A program made the translations under genes and the position numbers. This document shows positions 34,482-45,952 of a stretch of DNA of 64,000 nucleotides, piece after piece. The notes under the pieces were generated by a model. That model had not been told where the DNA came from. It searched no databases and saw nothing but the letters and a program-made list of their open reading frames with translations. The number at the start of each line of letters is the position of its first letter. Within the stretch, counting starts at the first letter, position 1. Where the stretch lies: the NCBI GenBank assembly GCA_028871795.1, contig JAGWMG010000008.1, positions 1 through 64,000 of the forward strand, in the 5' to 3' direction. The stretch comes from Alphaproteobacteria bacterium (GTDB lineage: Bacteria > Pseudomonadota > Alphaproteobacteria > Micropepsales > Micropepsaceae).

Positions 34482-34925
34482 ATGCAGCTAGCCCTCTATC
34501 TCCCTGATATTCCTCAAAATTGCGGCGCGTTGATTCGCCTGGGCGCCTGCTTCGGCGTCGGCCTGGACATCGTCGAGCCCTGCGGCTTCCTATTCAGCGA
34601 CGCCAAGCTTCGCCGCGCCGGCATGGATTATCTCGGCCGGGCGGAAATCGTGCGCCACCCCTCCTGGCGGGCGTTCCTTGCGGCCCGCGCCGGGGTGCGG
34701 CTGATCCTTCTCACCACCAAAGCCGCCCAAAACTATCTGGATTTTGCCTTTCGTCCCGACGATGTTCTTCTCCTGGGCCGGGAGAGCGAAGGCGTGCCGG
34801 ACGACGTGCATGAACGCGCCGACGCGCGGCTGCGCATTCCGGTCAAAGAGCGGTCGCTGAATGTGGCGCAAGCGGGGGCCATCGTGCTGGCCGAAGCGTT
34901 GAGACAGACGAAGGGGTTTCCGTGA
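34482..34925 (+). CDS. trmL: tRNA (cytidine/uridine-2'-O-)-methyltransferase TrmL
   Basis: 147 residues, a minimal SPOUT enzyme modifying the wobble base of tRNA-Leu. Seen: [20 protein letters not shown] at the N-terminus, [13 protein letters not shown] (SAM-binding knot), and [20 protein letters not shown] at the C-terminal knot. Its stop overlaps the hemF GTG (GTGA). Confidence 0.93.
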   Translation: MQLALYLPDIPQNCGALIRLGACFGVGLDIVEPCGFLFSDAKLRRAGMDYLGRAEIVRHPSWRAFLAARAGVRLILLTTKAAQNYLDFAFRPDDVLLLGRESEGVPDDVHERADARLRIPVKERSLNVAQAGAIVLAEALRQTKGFP

Positions 34926-35764
34926 CCGCGCAGCAAGCCCGCGCCCACGCCTGGTTCGAGGAATTGCGCGACCGCATCTGCGCGGCTTTCGAAGCCATCG
35001 AGGACGAAGGCGCTGCCCGCCCGGCGGGCCGGTTCGAGCGCCGGGCCTGGACACGGCCAACTGAGGACGGCAGCGAAGCGGGGGGCGGCGTGACGAGCCT
35101 GATGCGCGGAGGCGTCTTCGAGAAAGTGGGCGTCAACGTCTCGACCGTGTACGGAGCGTTCCCGGCCGACTTCGCCAAGACCATTCCAGGCGCCGAGAAT
35201 AATCCCCGCTTCTGGGCCAGCGGAATCTCGCTCGTCGCCCATCCGCGCAACCCCCACGTGCCCGCCGCGCATATGAACACGCGCCACATCGTCACAACGA
35301 AACACTGGTTCGGCGGCGGCGCCGACCTGACGCCGGTCACACCGGACGACAAGGATACGTCAGATTTTCATGGCGCCCTCAAGCGCGCCTGCGATGCTTT
35401 TGATCCGGCTTATTATCCGCGTTTCAAGCAATGGTGCGACGACTACTTCTTCCTGCCGCACCGCAGCGAGCCGCGCGGCGTGGGCGGCATCTTCTACGAC
35501 GGGTTGGAAAGCGGCGACTGGGAGAAGGATTTTGCCTTCACCCGGGAGGTGGGACTCGCATTTCTCGAGGTTTACCCCCAAATCGTAAGACGGCACATGG
35601 GACGAAGCTGGAGCGATGCCGACAAAGCCAGGCAACTGGTGCGTCGCGGCCGGTATGTAGAGTTCAACCTCCTGTACGACCGCGGCACGCAGTTCGGCCT
35701 GAAGACCGGAGGTAATGTCGACGCCATCCTGATGTCCCTGCCGCCGGAAGCGCGCTGGCCCTGA
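34922..35764 (+). CDS. hemF: oxygen-dependent coproporphyrinogen III oxidase
   Basis: 280 residues from GTG 34922. Two oxidative decarboxylations to protoporphyrinogen IX in heme synthesis, using oxygen. Seen: [75 protein letters not shown], and [20 protein letters not shown]. Complete. Translationally coupled to trmL. Confidence 0.97.
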   Translation: MTAQQARAHAWFEELRDRICAAFEAIEDEGAARPAGRFERRAWTRPTEDGSEAGGGVTSLMRGGVFEKVGVNVSTVYGAFPADFAKTIPGAENNPRFWASGISLVAHPRNPHVPAAHMNTRHIVTTKHWFGGGADLTPVTPDDKDTSDFHGALKRACDAFDPAYYPRFKQWCDDYFFLPHRSEPRGVGGIFYDGLESGDWEKDFAFTREVGLAFLEVYPQIVRRHMGRSWSDADKARQLVRRGRYVEFNLLYDRGTQFGLKTGGNVDAILMSLPPEARWP

Positions 35765-35797
35765 AGAAAGCCGCCCGGCAACAAGCGAGGAAGCGCA

Positions 35798-36442
35798 TTG
35801 TTCGACATTTTCAGCCAAGGCGGTTTCTTCGCGCTGCTTCAGGTGATCCTGATCGACCTTGTGCTGGCCGGCGACAACGCCGTCGTCATCGGCATGTCGG
35901 CCGCGCGTGTGCATGTCTCGGACCGGCGCAGAGTGATTTTCCTGGGATTGGCAGCCGCCGTCGTTCTGCGCGTGGTGCTGGCGGTCTTTGCCGTGCACCT
36001 GCTCAGGATCATCCCGCTGATGATCGCCGGAGGCATCCTGCTGTTGTGGGTGTGCTGGCGACTGTGGCGCGAAGCTCGTCAGGCGCGCAAGGAAAAGCAG
36101 GCGGCCAAACTCATGGCCGAAACGGGCGTACTGCTCGACAGCGGGCCGATGCGCTGCAACAACTTGGCGGCGGTGCAGCGCGCCGTCATCCATATCGCCG
36201 TCGCCGACATCTCCATGTCGCTGGACAATGTGCTGGCCGTCGCCGGCGCGGCCATGAACCACCCCTTCGTGCTGGTCATCGGCTTGACCCTGTCGGTCGC
36301 CCTGATGGGCCTGGCGGCGAGCTTTGTCGCCACGCTGCTGAACCGCTATCCGTGGATCAGCTACGCCGGCATCTTCATCGTGCTGTTCGTGGCGCTGAGG
36401 ATGATCTGGAGCGGTTGCATGCTGATGGCGCACGCGGCGTGA
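35798..36442 (+). CDS. TerC/YjbE family membrane protein
   Basis: 214 residues from TTG 35798, with GAGGAAG just upstream. Seven hydrophobic segments. TerC-family signatures: IDLVLAGDNAVVIGMSA in the first span and IAVADISMSLDNVLAVAGAA in the middle, both with the conserved acidic plus Asn residues that suggest metal transport. Related proteins export manganese or resist tellurite; the ion here is not determinable. Its stop lies two bases from the end of the convergent PP2C gene. Confidence 0.88.
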   Translation: MFDIFSQGGFFALLQVILIDLVLAGDNAVVIGMSAARVHVSDRRRVIFLGLAAAVVLRVVLAVFAVHLLRIIPLMIAGGILLLWVCWRLWREARQARKEKQAAKLMAETGVLLDSGPMRCNNLAAVQRAVIHIAVADISMSLDNVLAVAGAAMNHPFVLVIGLTLSVALMGLAASFVATLLNRYPWISYAGIFIVLFVALRMIWSGCMLMAHAA

Positions 36443-36444
36443 GG

Positions 36445-37293
36445 CTATGTCACGCGCAACAGGACGGCCGTGGCGTCGTCGCTTTTCTTCAGGCGCGGGA
36501 AGCGGCGCCCCTCGGCGTCTCCATCTTCGAGGGCGCGTAATTCTTCGCTCAAGGTGCGGAGGCCTTTGTCCCGCACCGCTTCTGCCAGGCCCTGCGCACT
36601 GTAGGCGTCGTAGTCGCTGGCCAGCGCCAGGAATCCGTCCGTCGCCAGCAGGATCAGCGTGCCCGGCGGCGCGGCCACCCGTTTCGAGGCGGCGTGATCG
36701 GCGGCGCGCGGATCGGGCGAGAGCAGCCAGCCGCCCGCGCGCGTATTCACCTTGTTCCGCGCCGCGCGCAGAAGTGGAAGGAACTCGGCGCGCGACACGC
36801 CGCCCGCGGGCGCCAGCCCCTTCGCTTCCGCCATCATCTTGACGCGCTGCGCCTCGGCGGCGCGCTTGTCGAAGGCTTCGCCGACGATTTCCACGTCTTC
36901 GCCGGTGCGCAGGACCAGCGCCGCGCAATCGCCGAACCACAGCGCGCCGAATCCCCCCTCGGTGGCCGATACGAACATCATCGAAGCGAACGGGATTTCC
37001 CAGGTGTCCTTGGGTGGACGCCACCGCAGACCTGCGAAGGACTTTTCCGCATCGGCGAGCGCGAGCCGCAGCGCCTCTTTCGGCGCCTCGCCGTCGCGCC
37101 GATGCGCCAGCAGCCGTCGCGCCGCGAAATGCGCGATCCAGGCCGCATCGCTCGGCCCCGGCAGCAGCATCTCGCCAAGTCCGGTGGCCCCGTCCAAGAC
37201 GGCCGCGTCGTTGGTCTCCGCGGCGAAGGCGTCTTCGTTCGGCTTCGCGGGATCGGCCGCAACGGACATGGCGTCGACGAGATCGAACGGCAT
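36445..37293 (-). CDS. PP2C-like serine/threonine phosphatase family protein
   Basis: 282 residues from ATG 37293 (TGATG overlap with cca). PP2C metal-binding positions appear in NEDAFAAE, AAVLDGATGLG, and a late GTLILLATDGFLAL plus SDDATAVLLRV, in the order expected for PP2C domains. The middle FGALWFGDCAALV is also typical. No kinase gene is adjacent, so its substrate is unknown. Confidence 0.82.
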   Translation of the reverse strand: MPFDLVDAMSVAADPAKPNEDAFAAETNDAAVLDGATGLGEMLLPGPSDAAWIAHFAARRLLAHRRDGEAPKEALRLALADAEKSFAGLRWRPPKDTWEIPFASMMFVSATEGGFGALWFGDCAALVLRTGEDVEIVGEAFDKRAAEAQRVKMMAEAKGLAPAGGVSRAEFLPLLRAARNKVNTRAGGWLLSPDPRAADHAASKRVAAPPGTLILLATDGFLALASDYDAYSAQGLAEAVRDKGLRTLSEELRALEDGDAEGRRFPRLKKSDDATAVLLRVT

Positions 37294-38519
37294 CAGTGCG
37301 CCACCGCCTGGACCATCGCCTTGAGACGCTCGGCCAGGGAGAATTCGTCGTCGGTGAAATCGCTGTCGATCCACCATTCCTCGACCTTGGAGAGCACCTG
37401 GCCCACCAGCGGCCCCTGCGGCACGCCCGCCAGCATCACATCGCGCCCGCTGAGCGGAAAGCGCGGGCGCACCCAGGCATCGCCCAGCGCCGACAGCGCG
37501 CGCCATGAAACGGCATTCGAGGTCTTGGCGTCCTGTGCCCATTTCAGCAACACGCGATCCTTGAACGGCCGCACGCCCAGCCGGTAAAGCAGCTTGCGGG
37601 CCTCACGCACGGAAAGATACGGCACGATCTCCTCTCGCGCTCCCGCGATGTCCGCCAGCCTTTCGCGGGCCTCGTTGGAAAGCTTCCAACGGCCGGCGAC
37701 CTCCGCGGCGAAGACCTTGTCGTCAGCCAACAGCGCCACCAGTCGCAGCAGCGCGTCGGGCGCAAAGAAATTCGCCGCGTCGATCTTTGCCAAACTCTCC
37801 AGGCGCGCGATATTCGCTTCGCCCGGCAGCACATCGCCCAGAATTCCGCACGACCTCATCAGCCGCAATACGGGCGCGGGATTCTCCGCTTCCAGCAGGC
37901 GCAGCATCTCCTTGGCGATGCGTTCGCCCGAGAGTCTGCCGAGGCCGTCTTTTTCCGCCGCCGCCGCGCGCAGAGCCTCGGCGTCGATCTCGCCCTTGCC
38001 GTACCAGGCGTGGAAGCGGAACAGGCGCAGGATGCGCAGATAATCCTCGCGGATGCGCGAGGCGGCGTCGCCCACGAAGCGCACACGGCCAGCGTTCAGA
38101 TCGTCGACGCCGCCGACAAAATCGAAAATCTCGCCGTCCGGCGCGGCGTAGAGCGCGTTCATGGTGAAATCGCGGCGCTGTGCGTCCAGCCGCCAATCGT
38201 CCGTGAACGCCACGACGGCGCGCCGCCCGTCGGTCGCCACGTCGCGGCGCAGGGTGGTGACCTCGAACGGCCTGCCCTCGACGACGGCGGTGAGCGTGCC
38301 GTGCTCGACGCCGGTCGGAACGAAAGCGATGCCGGCGGCGACCAGCCGCGCGCCGATCTTATCGGGCGTCAGCGGCGTGGCGATGTCGATGTCGGTGACC
38401 GGCATTCCCAGCAGCGCGTTGCGGACGGCGCCGCCGACAAAGCGCGCTTCGCCCAGCGCCTCCATCAGCTTGCGCGTCGCGGGCGCACTCATCCAGGGCT
38501 GGGAATCGAGGCGTGTCAC
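37293..38519 (-). CDS. cca: CCA-adding enzyme/poly(A) polymerase family nucleotidyltransferase
   Basis: 408 residues from GTG 38519, in a GTGA overlap with the NUDIX gene. Class II tRNA nucleotidyltransferase: FVGGAVRNALLGMPVTDIDIAT with the catalytic DxD, RRDFTMNALY, FDFVGGVDDLNAGRVRFVG, and REDYLRILRLFRFHAWYG. The C-terminal region is alphaproteobacterial type, without an HD domain. It is presumed to add or repair tRNA 3' CCA. The one tRNA in the window encodes its own CCA, so repair is the likelier duty for that one. Confidence 0.93.
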   Translation of the reverse strand: MTRLDSQPWMSAPATRKLMEALGEARFVGGAVRNALLGMPVTDIDIATPLTPDKIGARLVAAGIAFVPTGVEHGTLTAVVEGRPFEVTTLRRDVATDGRRAVVAFTDDWRLDAQRRDFTMNALYAAPDGEIFDFVGGVDDLNAGRVRFVGDAASRIREDYLRILRLFRFHAWYGKGEIDAEALRAAAAEKDGLGRLSGERIAKEMLRLLEAENPAPVLRLMRSCGILGDVLPGEANIARLESLAKIDAANFFAPDALLRLVALLADDKVFAAEVAGRWKLSNEARERLADIAGAREEIVPYLSVREARKLLYRLGVRPFKDRVLLKWAQDAKTSNAVSWRALSALGDAWVRPRFPLSGRDVMLAGVPQGPLVGQVLSKVEEWWIDSDFTDDEFSLAERLKAMVQAVAH

Positions 38520-39124
38520 GGTGCCAAAAGCCTTTCCGCCAAATTCACCAGGATCGAAGCGGTTACGCCCCAAATATAGTTCGTTCCGTACTCGAAAGCG
38601 TGCACGCGCCGCATCCCGCCCTTCCATTCGAGCATGTGCTCCTGGCGATTGACGGAATCGAGAAGGAATGCCAGCGGCACTTCGAACACGTGGGCGACCT
38701 CGCCGGCATCGGGCGCGAGCGAAAAGCCTTCGCGCAGCAGCCCGACTACCGGCACGACCGCATAGCCCGTCCCCGTCTCGTAGACATCGAGGAACCCCGC
38801 CACCGAAACAAATTCCGCGGCGATGCCAGTCTCTTCCGTCAGCTCACGCAAAGCGGTGGCGACCAGCGAGGCATCGCCGTCCTGCACCTGGCCGCCGGGG
38901 AAACTCACCTGGCCCGGATGACGGCGCAGATGTTCGCTGCGCTTGGTGAACAGCATGGTCGGTTCGCTGCGTAACACGATGGGAAGCAAAACGGCCGCCG
39001 GCAGGAGTTGGCGCGGCGTCTGCGTGCGCGCCGAAGGGTTCAGGTCGTAGTCGCCGCGCGCCGGGGCCAGCGGCAACGCCGGCGGCTGCGCCGGAAGCCG
39101 CGCCCGCAGGGCCGCCAAATCCAT
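38516..39124 (-). CDS. NUDIX CoA pyrophosphatase, NudL-like
   Basis: 202 residues from ATG 39124, with GGCGAG about eight bases upstream. NUDIX box preceded by LRRHPGQVSFPGGQVQDGD and completed by ALRELTEETGI. The pattern LLPAAVLLPIV with FTKRSEHLRRHPGQ fits the NudL/YeaB subfamily, which hydrolyses CoA and short acyl-CoAs. Coupled to cca by GTGA, a common alphaproteobacterial arrangement. Confidence 0.9.
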   Translation of the reverse strand: MDLAALRARLPAQPPALPLAPARGDYDLNPSARTQTPRQLLPAAVLLPIVLRSEPTMLFTKRSEHLRRHPGQVSFPGGQVQDGDASLVATALRELTEETGIAAEFVSVAGFLDVYETGTGYAVVPVVGLLREGFSLAPDAGEVAHVFEVPLAFLLDSVNRQEHMLEWKGGMRRVHAFEYGTNYIWGVTASILVNLAERLLAP

Positions 39125-39280
39125 GGAAAACTCGCCCGCCATCGTGTCGCAAGAGCGGGCGCAGAACCCGCGCTTATCCTTGTTGCGCCTGCCGGAGCGC
39201 GGTACGTTCCGGCAAAGCGCGTTGCGGCTCAAAGATTAGGCGGAGCATGAAGCCGCCTGCAACCTGGATACAGAACGTTA

Positions 39281-40260
<980 letters not shown>

Positions 40261-40279
<19 letters not shown>

Positions 40280-41166
40280 TGCGCCAAGCCGGCTCCGTTG
40301 CATCGTTGCAGGATGCCGCCGAGGCGCTGGGCGCCAGCCTGCCGCCTTTGATGGTGCGCGCCGAACGGCTGGCATCGGCGGTGAGCCTCGGTATGCATGG
40401 CCGGCGCAAGGCCGGGATCGGCCAGAGCTTCTGGCAGTTCCACCACTACCGTCCCGGCGATCCGGCCAACGCCATCGACTGGCGCCAATCGGCCAAGTCC
40501 CAGCATCTTTATGTGCGCGAGCGCGAATGGGAGGCGGCGCAATCCGTCTGGCTGTGGCGCGACGGATCGCCCACGATGCGCTACTCGTCCGGCGGCGAGA
40601 GCAAGATCGATCGCGCCAGTCTGCTGGCGCTGGCGCTGGGCGTACTGCTGGTGCGCGGCGGCGAACGCATCGCGCTGTTCGGCGAACGCGAAGCCCCGGC
40701 CAATTCGCGCGCTGCCTATCGGCGGATCGGCTACGCGCTCTGCGAACGCGCGCCCGCCGACGACGCGGTGCCGCCGGAGCGGCCGCTGCCGCGCAACGCG
40801 CAGTTCGTCTGGTTCGGCGATTTCCTGGCGCCGCTGGGCGAGATCGAAACCGCGATCCGCCGGATGACGCGGCGGAATGCCGGCGGGCGGCTGGTCCATA
40901 TCGTCGATCCGGCGGAAGAGGACTTCCCCTATGCCGGGCGCACGCGCTTCGAATCGGTGAAGGGTTCGGCGAACCGCATCCTGGGGCGGGCGGAAAGCGT
41001 GGCGGGGGAATACCGCGCCCGCTTCAAGGCGCATGGCGAAGCGGTGGCGCTGCTGGCGCGCAAACGCGGCTGGAATTATCTGGTGCACCGCACCGACCGT
41101 TCGCCGCAGACGGCCTTGGCGGCGCTCTACGCCGACCTCGGCGGCGGACAAAGACTGCGGAACTAG
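40261..41166 (+). CDS. DUF58 domain-containing protein
   Basis: 301 residues from ATG 40261, overlapping moxR by 19 bases; ATG 40279 in the TGATG overlap is an alternative. The DUF58 core is SFWQFHHYRPGDPANAIDWRQSAKSQHLYVRE-like sequence near residues 58-90. The MIDAS-type VWA fold continues to the C-terminus (LAALYADLGG). DUF58 proteins partner with MoxR ATPases. Confidence 0.93.
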
Positions 41167-41178
41167 CGAAAGCCGCAC

Positions 41179-43893
41179 ATGGTCTGGCTGGCAAACATAA
41201 GTTTCGGAGCGCCGTGGATCTTGCTGGCGCTCGTCGTGCTGCCGGCAATCTGGCTGCTGTTGCGCGTCATCCCGCCCTTGCCCAAGCGCGTGGTGTTTCC
41301 TCCTCTCGCCCTGCTGATGGGCTTGCGCGACGAAGAGCAGACGCCCGCCGGCACGCCGTGGTGGCTGATGCTGCTCAGGCTGATCGCCGCGGCGGCCCTG
41401 ATCGTGGCGCTGGCCGATCCGCAGATCGGCCGTACGCTCGACATAGGAGGCACCGGCGCGATCATCCTCTTCGTCGACAACGGCTGGACGGCCGCGCCGG
41501 ACTGGGACGCCCGTCAAGGTCTGGCGGAAGAAGCCGTGCGGCTGGCGGCGCGTCAGCGCCGGCCCATCGCCATCGTCACCACCGCGGGCAGGCCGGATAC
41601 GGATTTCATGGACGCGGGCCGCGCCCAGCGCGTCGCCCGCTCCCTTACGCCAAAACCCTGGCTCGCCGACCGCAGCGCGGCACTGGTGGCGCTGACAAAA
41701 GCAAGCTTCGCGACGCGCCCCGAGATCCTGTGGCTCGCCGATGGCATCGACGACGGCCATGCGCGGGCCGCCGTGCAAACGCTCTCGCGCCTCGGCAATT
41801 TGCGGATCTTCTCCGACCGGCAACCCCCGCTGGCGGTGACGTCCGTCGCCAATATGGCCGACGGCTTCGAGGCGGAGCTGCTGCGCGCCGGCACCGAAAG
41901 CGGGCGCCAGGGTGTCGTCTCCGCGTTCGGCGACCAGGGCCAGCTTCTCGCCACGGCGTCCTTTCGCTTCGACGACGGCCGCAACAAGACCACCGTACAC
42001 CTCGCTCTGCCGCTGGAAATGCGCAACGGGACCGCCCGCATCGCCATCGCCGGGCAGGACAGTGCAGGCGCCGTGCATCTGTTCGACCGCGGCGCGCCGC
42101 GGCGTGCCGTCGGACTTGTTTCCGCCGGCAGCATCGGCGGCGAAGAACCGTTGCTGTCCGGGCTTTACTATCTGGAACGCGCCCTGTCGCCTTACGCCGA
42201 CGTCGGCAAAGGCACGATTTCGGATCTGCTTTCGCGCCGCGTTTCGGTGCTGGTCCTGTCCGACATCGGCAAGATCGCGGGCGCCAATCACGACAGCGTC
42301 CGCCAATTCGTCGAGAACGGCGGCGTGCTGGTGCGCTTCGCCGGCGAGCGCATGGCCAACGGCGCCGACGATCTGGTTCCCGTAAATCTGCGCAGCGGCG
42401 GGCGTTACCTCGGCGGCGCACTCGCATGGGCGGCGCCGCAGCATCTGGCGCCTTTTCCCGACGACAGCCCCTTCGGCGGTCTTACCATTCCCGGCGACGT
42501 TTCGGTATCGCGGCAGATCCTGGCCGAACCGTCGGTCGAACTCGCATCCCACACCTGGGCGCGGCTCGCCGACGGCACGCCGATGGTCACGGCGGCGCGG
42601 CGCGGCAAGGGCTGGATCGTCCTGTTCCACATCGCGGCCGGGCCGGGCTGGTCGACGCTGCCGCTGTCGGGGCTGTATGTCGAAATGCTGCGGCGGCTGC
42701 TGTCGCTGTCGGCGGGAACCGACCCGCGCGACCTGACGGCAAACGCCAGCCTGCCCGCCGCCTTCACCCTCGACGGCTTCGGCCGTCTGGCGGCGGCGGG
42801 CACCGAGGCGCAGCCCCTTCGCGGTGCGCAGATCGCCGCCACCGAGCCGTCGCGCCTGCACCCACCCGGGCTTTACGGTCCGCCCGGCGCCGAACGGGCG
42901 CTGAACGCGGCGCGCGGCGACACCGTTCTTCTGCCGTTCGCGGCGCGCGGCAGGCGCATCGCCTATTACGCTTCGCGCGCATCCCAGGACCTGCAAGCGC
43001 CGCTGCTGCTGCTGGCGACGCTGTTGCTGTTCGTGGATTTCATCGTGTCGCTGCTGTTGCGGGGCTACGCCCCGCGACGTCTCGCGCGCAGTGCGGGCGC
43101 CGCGCTGGGGGCGCTGCTGCTGATGCATCCGGGGCAAGCGCGCGCCGACGAGGCCTTCGACGAGAAGGCGGCGCTCGACACCAGGCTCGCTTACGTGATC
43201 ACGGGCGTCGGCGACGTCGATGCGATGAGCAAGGCGGGGCTGACGGGTCTGGGCAATGCGCTGACGGCGCGCACCGCCTACGAACCCAAGGAACCGATGG
43301 GGGTCGACCTCGAGAGGGACAATCTCACCTTCTTCCCACTGCTCTACTGGCCGATGGACCCGCGCGAAAAGGATCTTTCGCCAGCGGCCCTGTCGAAGGT
43401 CGCCGATTACATGCGCAACGGCGGCACCATCCTGATCGATACGCGCGATCTGACGCTGGGGCCGGTGCGCGGCGCGAATTCGCCGGGCCAGCAGACCTTG
43501 CGCCGGCTGCTCGGCAAGCTCGACCTGCCGCCGCTGGAGACGCTGCCCTCCGATCACGTGCTGACGAAAGCATTTTATCTGCTCTCGGATTTTCCGGGCC
43601 GCTGGGACGACTCCCAGGTATGGGTGCAGGCTCTTCCGCCGGACAATCCCGACGCAGGACCCGTGCGCGGCGGCGACGGGGTCTCGCCCGTGATCATCGG
43701 CGGCAACGACTGGGCCGCCGCCTGGGCGGTGGACGCACGGGGAAGGCCGCTGGTCGACGTCTCGCCGGGCGGCGACCGCCAGCGCGAACTGGCGATCCGC
43801 TTCGGCATCAACATCGTCATGTACACCTTGACCGGCAACTACAAGACCGACCAGGTGCACGTCCCCGCCATCCTCGAACGGTTGGGGAAATAA
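41179..43893 (+). CDS. DUF4159 domain membrane protein with BatA N-terminus
   Basis: 904 residues. N-terminal BatA-type membrane module (two spans about 10-30 and 60-78, LLRVIPPLPKRVVFPPL), followed by a VWA-like region (GAIILFVDNGWTAAPDW) and beta-rich segments. Another span lies at about 610-632, then a C-terminal DUF4159 domain (residues about 680-900, DNLTFFPLLYWPMDPREKDLS and NGGTILIDTRDL). Third gene of the MoxR operon. Function inferred only as part of that complex. Confidence 0.88.
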   Translation: MVWLANISFGAPWILLALVVLPAIWLLLRVIPPLPKRVVFPPLALLMGLRDEEQTPAGTPWWLMLLRLIAAAALIVALADPQIGRTLDIGGTGAIILFVDNGWTAAPDWDARQGLAEEAVRLAARQRRPIAIVTTAGRPDTDFMDAGRAQRVARSLTPKPWLADRSAALVALTKASFATRPEILWLADGIDDGHARAAVQTLSRLGNLRIFSDRQPPLAVTSVANMADGFEAELLRAGTESGRQGVVSAFGDQGQLLATASFRFDDGRNKTTVHLALPLEMRNGTARIAIAGQDSAGAVHLFDRGAPRRAVGLVSAGSIGGEEPLLSGLYYLERALSPYADVGKGTISDLLSRRVSVLVLSDIGKIAGANHDSVRQFVENGGVLVRFAGERMANGADDLVPVNLRSGGRYLGGALAWAAPQHLAPFPDDSPFGGLTIPGDVSVSRQILAEPSVELASHTWARLADGTPMVTAARRGKGWIVLFHIAAGPGWSTLPLSGLYVEMLRRLLSLSAGTDPRDLTANASLPAAFTLDGFGRLAAAGTEAQPLRGAQIAATEPSRLHPPGLYGPPGAERALNAARGDTVLLPFAARGRRIAYYASRASQDLQAPLLLLATLLLFVDFIVSLLLRGYAPRRLARSAGAALGALLLMHPGQARADEAFDEKAALDTRLAYVITGVGDVDAMSKAGLTGLGNALTARTAYEPKEPMGVDLERDNLTFFPLLYWPMDPREKDLSPAALSKVADYMRNGGTILIDTRDLTLGPVRGANSPGQQTLRRLLGKLDLPPLETLPSDHVLTKAFYLLSDFPGRWDDSQVWVQALPPDNPDAGPVRGGDGVSPVIIGGNDWAAAWAVDARGRPLVDVSPGGDRQRELAIRFGINIVMYTLTGNYKTDQVHVPAILERLGK

Positions 43894-43897
43894 GCGC

Positions 43898-45952
43898 ATG
43901 GACTCGCTCGCATTCGCGCCGCACGTCCCTGCTAGCTTGCTTTGGGCGGCAATCGCCGCCGCCGTGCTGTTGACGGCTTACGCTTTTCTGGTGCGCGCTC
44001 GCGGCGTGGGGGCCCGGGCGCTGGCGCTGCTGGTGCTGATCCTTGCGCTCGCCAATCCGCTGATGGTGCGTCAGAGCCGTGCGCCGTTGTCCGACGTCCT
44101 TGCGGTGGTGATCGACCGCTCGCAGAGCATGGACATCGGATCGCGGCTGCCGGACGCCGACAGGGCGCTCGGCGAACTCAAGAAGCGGCTGGCGCGCGAA
44201 ACCAATCTGGACGTGCGTTACGCCACCGTCACAACAAAAGCTTCCGGCGAGGACGACGGCACGCCAGCCTTCTCCGCCCTGAACGCGGTGCTGGCGGACG
44301 TTCCGCCGTCGCGCGTCGCGGGCGCCATCCTGGTCACCGACGGCGAAGTCCATGACACGCCGGCGAAGTTGCGCACCGGCGCGCCGCTGCAGGCGCTGAT
44401 CGTGGGCCGGCGCGGCGAGCGCGATCGCAAACTCACAGTCGTGGACGCGGCACGCTACGCCATCGTCGGGCAGAAGGCGCAGATCGTCGTGCGCGTCGAC
44501 GATCTGGGCGGCGACAAAAGCGGGCCGGCGCATGTCGCTTTGCGCATCGACGGCAGCGACGCGGGGGCTCTGAGCGTTCCTCTCGGCCGCAACACGCCCA
44601 TCACGGTGCCGATCGCCCACGAAGGCGAAAGCGTGGTCGAGATCGAAGCGGAACCGGGGCCGGAGGAACTGACGCTGCAGAACAACCGCGCCGTCGTCGC
44701 CATCAACGGCGTGCGCGACCGCCTGCGCGTGCTGCTGATCTCGGGCGAGCCCAATGCGGGGGAGCGCGTATGGCGCAATCTGCTCAAGGGCGATCCCTCC
44801 GTCGATCTCGTGCACTTCACGATTCTGCGCCCGCCGGAGAAGCAGGACGAAACCCCGCTCAAGGAATTGTCGCTGATCGTCTTTCCCACCCAGGAGTTGT
44901 TCGCCGAAAAACTCGACGGCTTCGACTTGGTGATTTTCGACCGCTACAGCGAGCATGGCATCCTGCCGCTGGCGTATTTCCAGAACATCTCGGCCTATGT
45001 CTACAACGGCGGAGCATTGCTGGTGTCGGCGGGACCCGAGTTCGCCGGACCGTTGAGCATCTACCGCACGCCGTTGTCCACCGTGCTGCCGGCTCAGCCC
45101 AGCGGCGAGATCGTGGCGCAGCCCTACAAGCCCATCGTCACACCCGACGGTCTCGCCCATCCGGTGACGCGCGATCTGCCGGGCGCCAACACGGACAAGG
45201 CGCCGCCGAGCTGGGGCCGCTGGTTCCGCCTGATCGGTGCGAACAAGATCACCGGCGCCACCGTTATGAACGGCGCGGGCGACAAGCCGCTGCTGGTGCT
45301 CGACCGCATCGGCCAGGGCCGCGTCGCCGAGTTGCTGTCGGACCAGGGCTGGCTATGGGCGCGCGGCTACGAAGGCGGCGGACCGGAAGCCGAGTTGTTG
45401 CGCCGCCTGGCGCATTGGCTGATGAAGGAGCCGGAGCTCGAAGAGGAACGATTGACCGCGGCTATTGCTGGAGGCGACATCGTGATCGAGCGCCGCACGA
45501 TGGCGGCGGCGACGCCACCCGTGACGCTGACGGATCCGGCGGGCAAAACGACGACCGTCACGCTTACCAAAGTCGAGCCGGGCATCTGGCGCGGGCAGGC
45601 GAAAGCCGATGCGCTAGGCCTTTATCGCGTGACCGACGGCAAATTGTCGGCGGTGGCGGCCGCCGGTCCGCTCAATCCCAAGGAAGTCGCCGACATGCGC
45701 GCCAGCGACGCGATCCTCAGACCTGTGGCGGAACAAAGCGGCGGCTCGGTTCATTGGCTGACCGACGGCATGCCGGACATACGCCGCGTAGCGCGCGGGC
45801 ATCGCATGGCGGGCGACGGCTGGATCGGGATCGCCGCCAACAACGCCACGCGGGTGACGAGCGTCGAGCAGACGCCGCTGTTGCCTGCCTGGGCGGCATT
45901 GCTGTTGCTGCTCGGCACGCTGATGTTCGCCTGGCGGCAGGAGGGACGTTAG
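43898..45952 (+). CDS. VWA-like membrane protein with amidotransferase-like domain
   Basis: 684 residues. Two N-terminal spans (LLWAAIAAAVLLTAYAFLV and ALALLVLILALANPL). Then comes a VWA-like domain with VVIDRSQSMDIG (a DxSxS MIDAS motif) and GAILVTDGEVHD, and a class-I glutamine amidotransferase-like fold (AYVYNGGALLVSAGPEFAG). One C-terminal span follows (LLPAWAALLLLLGTLMFAW). Ends the MoxR operon. Its last four bases overlap the convergent GNAT gene. Confidence 0.88.
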   Translation: MDSLAFAPHVPASLLWAAIAAAVLLTAYAFLVRARGVGARALALLVLILALANPLMVRQSRAPLSDVLAVVIDRSQSMDIGSRLPDADRALGELKKRLARETNLDVRYATVTTKASGEDDGTPAFSALNAVLADVPPSRVAGAILVTDGEVHDTPAKLRTGAPLQALIVGRRGERDRKLTVVDAARYAIVGQKAQIVVRVDDLGGDKSGPAHVALRIDGSDAGALSVPLGRNTPITVPIAHEGESVVEIEAEPGPEELTLQNNRAVVAINGVRDRLRVLLISGEPNAGERVWRNLLKGDPSVDLVHFTILRPPEKQDETPLKELSLIVFPTQELFAEKLDGFDLVIFDRYSEHGILPLAYFQNISAYVYNGGALLVSAGPEFAGPLSIYRTPLSTVLPAQPSGEIVAQPYKPIVTPDGLAHPVTRDLPGANTDKAPPSWGRWFRLIGANKITGATVMNGAGDKPLLVLDRIGQGRVAELLSDQGWLWARGYEGGGPEAELLRRLAHWLMKEPELEEERLTAAIAGGDIVIERRTMAAATPPVTLTDPAGKTTTVTLTKVEPGIWRGQAKADALGLYRVTDGKLSAVAAAGPLNPKEVADMRASDAILRPVAEQSGGSVHWLTDGMPDIRRVARGHRMAGDGWIGIAANNATRVTSVEQTPLLPAWAALLLLLGTLMFAWRQEGR